Assembly (NCBI GenBank): GCA_038251315.1
Contig: JBBSBK010000108.1
Coordinates: 1-11,260, forward strand
Direction: 5' to 3'
DNA from: JBBKXP01 sp038251315
GTDB lineage: Bacteria; Pseudomonadota; Alphaproteobacteria; Rhodobacterales; Rhodobacteraceae
Length of the DNA stretch: 11,260 bases
Shown: positions 6,702 to 11,260 of the stretch, piece by piece
Numbering within the stretch: the first letter of the stretch is position 1
Layout of the letters: the number at the start of each line of letters is the position of its first letter
Program-made: the position numbers and the translations under genes
The notes under the pieces: model-generated
Told to the model about the DNA's origin: nothing
Seen by the model: only the letters and a program-made list of their open reading frames with translations
Databases searched by the model: none

Positions 6702-7174
6702 GCGACGCAAGGTTCGAGGATGGCGGCGATGGCCCGCTGCGGCTCAAGGCGCTGGACAGTGACGATCTGACGGTGCTGTCCGCGCTGGTGCAGGATGCGG
6801 TCTTTCCGGCGTCGGAAATGATCTGGACGAAAAAGGACCGCCGGTTTGCCCTGCTCCTGAACCGGTTCCGCTGGGAGGATGCCGACCGCGCTGGAACCCG
6901 TCAGCGCCCCGTCGAACGGGTGCAATCGGTGCTGTTGGTCGAGGATGTGCTGGCGGTGCAATCGCAAGGCGTCGCACGGGGCAATAGCGATACCGTTCTG
7001 TCGCTGCTGTCGGTCGCCTTCGAGGCTGGCGAGGATGGGACCGGCCGGGTGATCTTGACCTTAGCCGGAGATGGCGCAGTGGCGCTGACGGTTGAAACGC
7101 TCGAGGTGGTTTTAAAGGATGTCACGCGCCCCTACGTCGCGCCGTCGCGCAAAGTACCGGGGCATCCAGACTGA
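6698..7174 (+). CDS. DUF2948 family protein
   Basis: 158 residues of unknown function. It has the conserved features of the alphaproteobacterial DUF2948 family: LRLKALDSDDLTVLSALVQDAV (14-35), then the strand-rich RFALLLNRFRWE (49-60), ERVQSVLLVEDV (72-83) and a C-terminal half ending in LEVVLKDVTRPY. The start overlaps the murA stop by 4 bp, implying coupled translation, and in Rhodobacterales this gene usually lies between murA and hisD. There is no signal peptide or membrane helix, so it should be cytoplasmic. After its stop the same frame stays open for 36 more codons and remains protein-like, but the family's normal length ends here. Confidence 0.9.
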   Translation: MSDARFEDGGDGPLRLKALDSDDLTVLSALVQDAVFPASEMIWTKKDRRFALLLNRFRWEDADRAGTRQRPVERVQSVLLVEDVLAVQSQGVARGNSDTVLSLLSVAFEAGEDGTGRVILTLAGDGAVALTVETLEVVLKDVTRPYVAPSRKVPGHPD

Positions 7175-7333
7175 ATCGAATGGGGTGCGCCGGACCTGTC
7201 GCCTATCGCGGTGAACTTCACGCGTGATCATGCAGCGCTGCCGCATCTGACGGGTACATATATGTCTTTCGCCGACGACTGACACAACACTGTGATCCTT
7301 GCGCGTTACCGGGGCAACAAGGAGGGCTCCGTC

Positions 7334-7561
7334 ATGCGCCTTGTCGACACGTCCCGCGTCTTGCACGATCTGATCTATACCGATGCCTCGCAAAGCCTTT
7401 GCGCCCGCGCTTGGGCATTGCGCGAGACCTACGCTTTTTGGGCGGCCTGGGTGATGTTTTTTGGCAAGCACCACTGTCGCACCTCTTGGGATTATTACCA
7501 CAGTGCGGGGCAGGCAGGTGTCATCGCCGGTGCAGATACGCCTGACGGATGTCCGGGATAG
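7334..7561 (+). CDS. Hypothetical small Cys/His/Trp-containing protein (75 aa)
   Basis: Unrecognised small protein. ATG at 7334 is preceded by AAGGAGGG (7319-7326) with 7 bases between, the best ribosome site in the window, which favours it over the TTG further upstream at 7292. The N-terminal half is RLVDTSRVLHDLIYTD, then SQSLCARAWALRETYAFWAA (about 19-38), an aromatic stretch VMFFGKHHCRTSWDYYHS, and a Gly/Asp-rich tail. Two Cys (about 23 and 47) and the pair HH could bind a metal; this is inference. It is an extra gene between DUF2948 and hisD, with gaps of 159 and 76 bp, so it may have its own promoter, though I see none. A short hairpin (7560-7575) covers its stop codon. Confidence 0.6.
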   Translation: MRLVDTSRVLHDLIYTDASQSLCARAWALRETYAFWAAWVMFFGKHHCRTSWDYYHSAGQAGVIAGADTPDGCPG

Positions 7562-7601
7562 CGTCGGCTGACGCTGTGACTCGGTGCATTGAACGCCCGG
7601 A

Positions 7602-7631
7602 CCTGCCCGGCTATGTCGGGGCGGCAGGGAG
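7602..7631 (+). promoter_or_regulatory. hisD ribosome site, possibly masked by a hairpin
   Basis: AGGGAG (7626-7631) lies 6 bases before the hisD ATG and decides that start. CCTGCC (7602-7607) is complementary to GGCAGG (7623-7628), which includes the first bases of the ribosome site, with a 15-base GC-rich loop. Such a stem could lower hisD translation, but six pairs with a large loop may be chance in GC-rich DNA. Confidence 0.35.
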
Positions 7632-7637
7632 TTTGAG

Positions 7638-8942
7638 ATGCCACAGTTTCTGTCCACCACCGACCCGGATTTTGAATCGAACTTTGTTACGCTGCTGGGG
7701 GCCAAACGCGAGGACAGCCCTGATGTGGACACTATCGTGGCCGGGATCATTGCGGATGTGCGCGAGCGGGGCGACGGTGCCGTCATCGACCTGACCGCGC
7801 GGTTCGACCATCTAACCTTGACCCCCGAAACGATGCGATTTTCCATGGCCGAGATCGACGCCGCCTGTGCCGCTGTGACACCCGACGACGCCGCCGCGCT
7901 GGATCTGGCGGCGACCCGCATCCGCGCCTATCACGCCCGCCAGATGCCTGCCGATGAACGCTGGACCGACGAGGTTGGCGCGACCCTAGGTTGGCGATGG
8001 ACGCCCATCTCGGCGGCGGGCCTGTATGTGCCGGGAGGGTTGGCTTCCTATCCGTCGTCAGTGCTGATGAACGCGATCCCGGCCAAGGTCGCCGGGGTGG
8101 ACCGTCTGGCGATGGTGGTGCCGACACCGGAAGGGGTGTGTAACCCGCTGGTTTTGCTGGCCGCACGGATCGGCGGAGTCGACGAGATTTACCGGATCGG
8201 CGGGGCGCAGGCCATCGCGGCACTGGCCTATGGCACCGCGACGATCGCACCCGTGGACAAGATCACCGGCCCCGGCAACGCCTATGTCGCGGCGGCCAAA
8301 CGGCGGGTGTTTGGCCGCGTCGGCATCGACATGATTGCCGGGCCGTCCGAGATTTTGGTAATTGCGGACCGCGACAACGATCCCGACTGGATCGCACTTG
8401 ACCTGCTTTCACAGGCCGAACACGACGAAAGTGCGCAAAGCATCCTGATAACCGACGATGCCGCCTTTGGTCGGGCCGTGGCGGCGGCGGTGGACAAGCG
8501 GTTGGAAACGCTGGAACGCCGCGCGATCGCTGGGGCGAGCTGGCGCGACTTTGGCGCGATCATCACCGTTGCCAACATGGATCAGGCAGTGGCGCTGTCC
8601 GACCGGATAGCACCGGAACATCTGGAATTATGCATGGCCGACGCCGAAATGTTGGCCGCGCAGGTCCGCCACGCCGGGGCGATCTTCATCGGCGGCTGGA
8701 CGCCCGAAGCAATCGGCGACTACATCGGCGGCCCCAATCACGTGCTGCCCACGGCGCGGTCGGCCCGGTTTTCGTCCGGATTGTCGGTGCTGGATTTCCT
8801 GAAACGGACGACTCTGGCGCAAATGACTCCCGCCGCCCTGCGCGCCATCGGCCCGGCAGCGGCGCGGCTGGCGGCATCCGAAAGCCTGCAGGCGCATGGA
8901 TTGAGCGTGCTTGCACGGCTTGATCGGTTGAACGAGGGTTGA
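7638..8942 (+). CDS. hisD: Histidinol dehydrogenase
   Basis: Catalyses the last two steps of histidine synthesis, the NAD-dependent oxidation of L-histidinol to L-histidine via histidinal; zinc metalloenzyme, cytoplasmic, normally a homodimer. 434 residues, the usual length. Visible motifs: GLYVPGG (128-134), YPSSVLMNAIPAKVAGV (138-154), the NAD-site signature KITGPGNAYV (208-217), zinc ligands Gln259 and His262 in LSQAEHDES, catalytic Glu327-His328 in APEHLEL, Asp361 in GDYIGGPNH and His420 in SLQAHGLSV. All residues known to be essential in this family are present. It is followed after 3 bp by the UPF0262 gene, so these are one operon. Other his genes are not nearby, as is common in alphaproteobacteria. 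Confidence 0.98.
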   Translation: MPQFLSTTDPDFESNFVTLLGAKREDSPDVDTIVAGIIADVRERGDGAVIDLTARFDHLTLTPETMRFSMAEIDAACAAVTPDDAAALDLAATRIRAYHARQMPADERWTDEVGATLGWRWTPISAAGLYVPGGLASYPSSVLMNAIPAKVAGVDRLAMVVPTPEGVCNPLVLLAARIGGVDEIYRIGGAQAIAALAYGTATIAPVDKITGPGNAYVAAAKRRVFGRVGIDMIAGPSEILVIADRDNDPDWIALDLLSQAEHDESAQSILITDDAAFGRAVAAAVDKRLETLERRAIAGASWRDFGAIITVANMDQAVALSDRIAPEHLELCMADAEMLAAQVRHAGAIFIGGWTPEAIGDYIGGPNHVLPTARSARFSSGLSVLDFLKRTTLAQMTPAALRAIGPAAARLAASESLQAHGLSVLARLDRLNEG

Positions 8943-8945
8943 CCT

Positions 8946-9425
8946 ATGAACCGCATTTCCCAGATCACGCTTGACGACGCCAACCTGCCGCCGCCGACGC
9001 CGGAGATCGAGCAGGAGCGTAAGGTGGCGATGTTCGACCTGCTTGAAGCCAACAGCTTTGCCTTGCCGCCGCGTGACGGGCGGGGGGTGCCTGATGGGCC
9101 TTACCATCTGGCGCTGTCGATCCGTGAACGACGTCTGGTGTTCGAAATCGCGACGGAATCCGCCGAACCTGCGGGCGAATTCCATCTGTCGCTGGGACCA
9201 TTCCGGCAGGTGGTCAAAGACTATTTCCAGATCTGCGAAAGCTATTTCAGCGCCGTTAAATCTCTGCCGCCCAGCCAGATTGAAACCATCGACATGGCCC
9301 GGCGCGGGATCCACAATGAGGGTGCGCGCATCCTGCAGGAACGGCTTGAGGGCAAGGCCGAGGTTGATACCGATACTGCCCGCCGCCTGTTCACGCTGAT
9401 CTGCGTGCTGCATTTCGGGGGCTGA
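8946..9425 (+). CDS. UPF0262 family protein
   Basis: 159-residue conserved alphaproteobacterial protein of unknown function. Family landmarks are visible: DGPYHLALSIRERRLVFEIA (50-69), LSLGPFRQVVKDYFQICESY (81-100), PSQIETIDMARRGIHNEGA (108-126) and DTDTARRLFTLICVLHF (141-157). There is no signal peptide or membrane helix. It starts 3 bp after hisD and ends 3 bp before the phosphatase gene, so its expression should follow hisD. This order is well conserved in Rhodobacterales and is the main support for the gene call besides the sequence itself. Confidence 0.93.
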   Translation: MNRISQITLDDANLPPPTPEIEQERKVAMFDLLEANSFALPPRDGRGVPDGPYHLALSIRERRLVFEIATESAEPAGEFHLSLGPFRQVVKDYFQICESYFSAVKSLPPSQIETIDMARRGIHNEGARILQERLEGKAEVDTDTARRLFTLICVLHFGG

Positions 9426-9428
9426 CGG

Positions 9429-9905
9429 GTGGCGCCTGAAAAGACATATCCGCCCTTGCCGCAGTCGGTGTTGTTTTGCTGCGACCACAACGCGGTGCGC
9501 TCGCCGATGGCCGAGGGGATCATGAAAAAGCTGTATGGCACCAAGGCCTATATTCAGTCCGTCGGCGTTCACAACGATCTTGAAGTCGACGGTTTCGCAA
9601 TCACCGTCTGTGCAGAAATCGGGGTCGAGTTGGCGCGCCACCGTTCGCGTAGTTTCGACGTGATGGAAAACTGGGGTGACGATCTGTCGTCATTCGATCT
9701 TGTGCTGGCGCTGTCGCCTGCCAGCCAGCGGCGTGCCCTTGACCTGACGCAGTTCTATCACATCGACGTGGAATACTGGCCGATCCTTGACCCGACTGGT
9801 CTGGGCGAGGGGCGCGAAACCCGGCTGAACAGCTATCGGCAGACCCGCGATCAGATATTGGCCCGCCTGACCGAACGCTGGGGGCCGGGCCGCCGCGCGA
9901 TCTGA
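9429..9905 (+). CDS. Low-molecular-weight phosphatase family protein
   Basis: 158 residues with the low-molecular-weight protein-tyrosine-phosphatase/ArsC fold. The P-loop CDHNAVRS (18-25) gives the C-X5-R-S active site with nucleophile Cys18 and Arg24. The general acid is expected in DPTGLG (121-126), Asp121. The Asn in the loop (Asn21) is also found in arsenate reductases of this superfamily, so both phosphotyrosine phosphatase and arsenate reductase are possible. The lack of ars genes nearby and the housekeeping context favour a phosphatase (inference). The start is GTG at 9429, 3 bp after the UPF0262 stop, with GGGGG just upstream. It is the last gene before a strong terminator. Confidence 0.9.
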   Translation: MAPEKTYPPLPQSVLFCCDHNAVRSPMAEGIMKKLYGTKAYIQSVGVHNDLEVDGFAITVCAEIGVELARHRSRSFDVMENWGDDLSSFDLVLALSPASQRRALDLTQFYHIDVEYWPILDPTGLGEGRETRLNSYRQTRDQILARLTERWGPGRRAI

Positions 9906-9920
9906 CTGTCATACACAGCA

Positions 9921-9949
9921 AAAGGCCGCCCGGCGTGCGGGCGGCCTTT
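9921..9949. terminator. Strong bidirectional terminator hairpin
   Basis: A perfect 12-bp stem, AAAGGCCGCCCG (9921-9932) and CGGGCGGCCTTT (9938-9949), with a 5-base loop GCGTG. The A and T ends act as short T-runs in either direction. It lies 15 bp after the phosphatase stop and 21 bp after the end of the convergent PRC-barrel gene, so it can stop both. Confidence 0.9.
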
Positions 9950-9970
9950 GTCATTTCGACGAAGTCAAGA

Positions 9971-11260
9971 TCAGCGCTTGTAGGTTTCCATGTTCTCAAG
10001 CTTGTTTTCGGTCGAGTCGACGTAGACGCGGATGTCATCGTTGTCGCTGCGCAGGAACGTCAGCATGTCGAACGGTACCTGCACATCCTTTTCGCCCAGC
10101 CCGAGGAAACCTCCGACCTGGATGATTGCTGAACTGCCCGCGGCATCGGTACCCACGATCAGGTCGCCGATTTCGCCGACATTTTCGTCATTGATGCCGT
10201 AGACACTCATGCCGATCAGTCGGTCGGCGGGAACATCGCCCGACATCAAGCGGCTATAGCCGTCGCGGTTGACCATTGGCCCGTTGCCCATCGTCGGCTC
10301 GACTGCCGCCATCGTGTCGGAAGCGGCGGGATCTGCCACCGCGTCGTTCGTCACTGCAGTAGCATCAGCCTGAGCGGCCATTTCCGCATCGGTCATTTCC
10401 GGCTGCGTCACATCGGCTGCGGTCGTGTCCGCCGCCGGAGCGGCTGCGTCGAGGAAGGTGATCACCGGTTCGCCGGTCTGCACCATCTCGATCTGCGGCT
10501 CGCCGGCCGAGACAAAAGTCACCTGCGGATCGGCGCTTTCAAAGGTCACGATCGGATCGGTCCGGGTGATCGAGGCACCCATACCGCTGTCGGTTGCAAC
10601 ATCCTGATAGGTGATCCTTGGTTCGTTCTGGGTCAGGTTGACGGTGGTATCTGTCAGGACCTGTGCCTTGCCGGCAGCACCAGGCGCATAGGCCTCGCCT
10701 GTTGCTCGGTCGGTGACCTGGAGACTTCCGTCGGTGCCTTCAGCAGCGCGACGCAGTTCAAGGCTGACCGCCGGGGCGGCTTGAGTCACCGTGACAATCG
10801 GTTCGGACTGTCGGATCTCGACCTGCGGTTGCGTATTGGTAACGGAAACACCGGGTGCCGGCATCGTGATGATGATTTCCGGGGCGGGCTGTTCAATCCG
10901 GATGACCGGCTGCGGCATCTCGACGGAAATGTTTGCGGCGGCCTGCTTGACGACGATCTGGGCCTGGCCTTCGGTGACGGTCACCTGCGGTTCCGAAGCA
11001 GCGACCATCACATCGGTATCACCGCGATTGACGTCGACATTGGCCGGCTGGCGGTCGACATACACCATACCTTCGACGACGACCTGATCCTCGAGCTTCA
11101 GGGTCAGACTTTCGGTATCGGCAAGTTGCGCATCAGACTCGGCGGTCGTGGCGAAAGCGCGAATTGCGACAACTTCGACGTCGCAAGCAGCGGGATCGTT
11201 CAAAGCCAGGACGTCGCGCAGACGGGTTTCGTCTGTTGCAAGGTCGGCAGGCAAACCGGC
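9971..11260 (-). CDS. PRC-barrel protein with nonapeptide repeats (5' end outside window)
   Basis: 429 codons are visible and the frame is open at the window edge; the start and any signal peptide lie beyond 11260 (the TTG at 11254 is unlikely). Counting from that TTG, residues 62-169 are twelve tandem 9-residue units with the pattern P-x-(V/I)-x-(V/I/L)-x-x-x-x. Residues about 202-271 form a second, looser block (DPIVTFESA, EPQIEMVQT). Residues 272-325 are an acidic Ala/Thr/Asp linker, and 338-413 are a PRC-barrel domain (RLIGMSVYGINDENVGEIGD; AIIQVGGFLGLGEKDVQVP). PRC-barrels occur in photosynthetic reaction-centre H subunits, RimM and many envelope proteins. The acidic, repeat-rich chain suggests an exported protein, perhaps a beta-structured stalk; this is inference. 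It converges on the phosphatase operon. Confidence 0.85.
   Translation of the reverse strand, partial: AGLPADLATDETRLRDVLALNDPAACDVEVVAIRAFATTAESDAQLADTESLTLKLEDQVVVEGMVYVDRQPANVDVNRGDTDVMVAASEPQVTVTEGQAQIVVKQAAANISVEMPQPVIRIEQPAPEIIITMPAPGVSVTNTQPQVEIRQSEPIVTVTQAAPAVSLELRRAAEGTDGSLQVTDRATGEAYAPGAAGKAQVLTDTTVNLTQNEPRITYQDVATDSGMGASITRTDPIVTFESADPQVTFVSAGEPQIEMVQTGEPVITFLDAAAPAADTTAADVTQPEMTDAEMAAQADATAVTNDAVADPAASDTMAAVEPTMGNGPMVNRDGYSRLMSGDVPADRLIGMSVYGINDENVGEIGDLIVGTDAAGSSAIIQVGGFLGLGEKDVQVPFDMLTFLRSDNDDIRVYVDSTENKLENMETYKR
10748..11071 (-). repeat. Twelve 27-bp coding repeats (nonapeptide array)
   Basis: Within the PRC-barrel gene the protein has an unbroken 9-residue period for 108 residues. 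Hydrophobic beta-branched residues sit at positions 3 and 5 and often Pro at position 1, for example PEIIITMPA and PQVEIRQSE. At DNA level the units are diverged, so the array is old or kept by selection on the protein. Confidence 0.8.

Noticed and set aside
7560..7575. 6-bp hairpin (AGCGTC/GACGCT) over the stop of the 75-residue gene as a terminator
   Set aside because: The stem is short and no T-run follows.
7112..7921. 269-codon minus-strand open frame covering the DUF2948–hisD interval
   Set aside because: It runs deep into hisD antisense and has Ser/Arg-rich shadow composition; the plus-strand 75-residue gene with a strong ribosome site is the better reading.
8628..9641. 337-codon open frame on the minus strand across hisD, UPF0262 and the phosphatase gene
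   Set aside because: It lies antisense to three well-recognised genes and has Arg/Gln/His-rich shadow composition with no family resemblance.
1..11260. CRISPR array, rRNA, toxin–antitoxin or defence system
   Set aside because: No regularly spaced identical repeats, no rRNA-like sequence, and no recognisable toxin, nuclease or defence genes on either strand.

Overview
The window looks like a chromosomal segment from an alphaproteobacterium of the Rhodobacterales (Roseobacter/Rhodobacter group). The grounds are the high GC content, the block murA – DUF2948 – hisD – UPF0262 – low-molecular-weight phosphatase typical of that order, and a PRC-barrel protein with valine-rich short repeats. No species can be named from sequence reading alone.

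Left part (1–2160, minus strand): three overlapping genes of an ABC-2 type transporter, in transcription order an ATPase, a six-helix permease and a second permease that runs off the window. Next comes about 800 bp of decayed DNA (2161–2950) holding a fragment of an IS256-family transposase broken by two frameshifts. It is followed by a plus-strand gene (2972–4384) joining an N-terminal alpha/beta hydrolase to a C-terminal multi-helix membrane domain.

Middle (4385–5235): a scar of tRNA-targeted integration. A tRNA-Thr(GGT) gene lies on the minus strand. 126 bp beyond its 3' end starts a tyrosine-recombinase pseudogene with one frameshift, two in-frame stops and no catalytic domain. Between them is a 19-bp inverted repeat carrying four TGTAAG hexamers, probably the integrase's regulatory or arm-binding site. 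The DNA to the left of the tRNA (hydrolase, IS remnant, perhaps the ABC genes) may therefore be the eroded end of a genomic island.

Right part (5280–9905, plus strand): the core housekeeping block. A 48-residue basic protein sits 3 bp ahead of murA (peptidoglycan precursor synthesis), which overlaps a DUF2948 gene by 4 bp. A 460-bp interval follows, containing a 75-residue cysteine/histidine-containing protein with a strong ribosome binding site. Then come hisD (last steps of histidine synthesis), a UPF0262 protein and a low-molecular-weight phosphatase, with 3-bp gaps. A strong hairpin at 9921–9949 ends this block.

On the far side of that hairpin a convergent minus-strand gene (9971 to beyond 11260) encodes a long protein with twelve consecutive nonapeptide repeats, a second degenerate repeat block, an acidic linker and a C-terminal PRC-barrel domain. 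Its true start lies outside the window.

The most interesting items are the nonapeptide-repeat/PRC-barrel protein, the tRNA–integrase scar with its four-site palindrome, and the hydrolase–membrane fusion. I see no clearly new defence or mobile system that is intact here.
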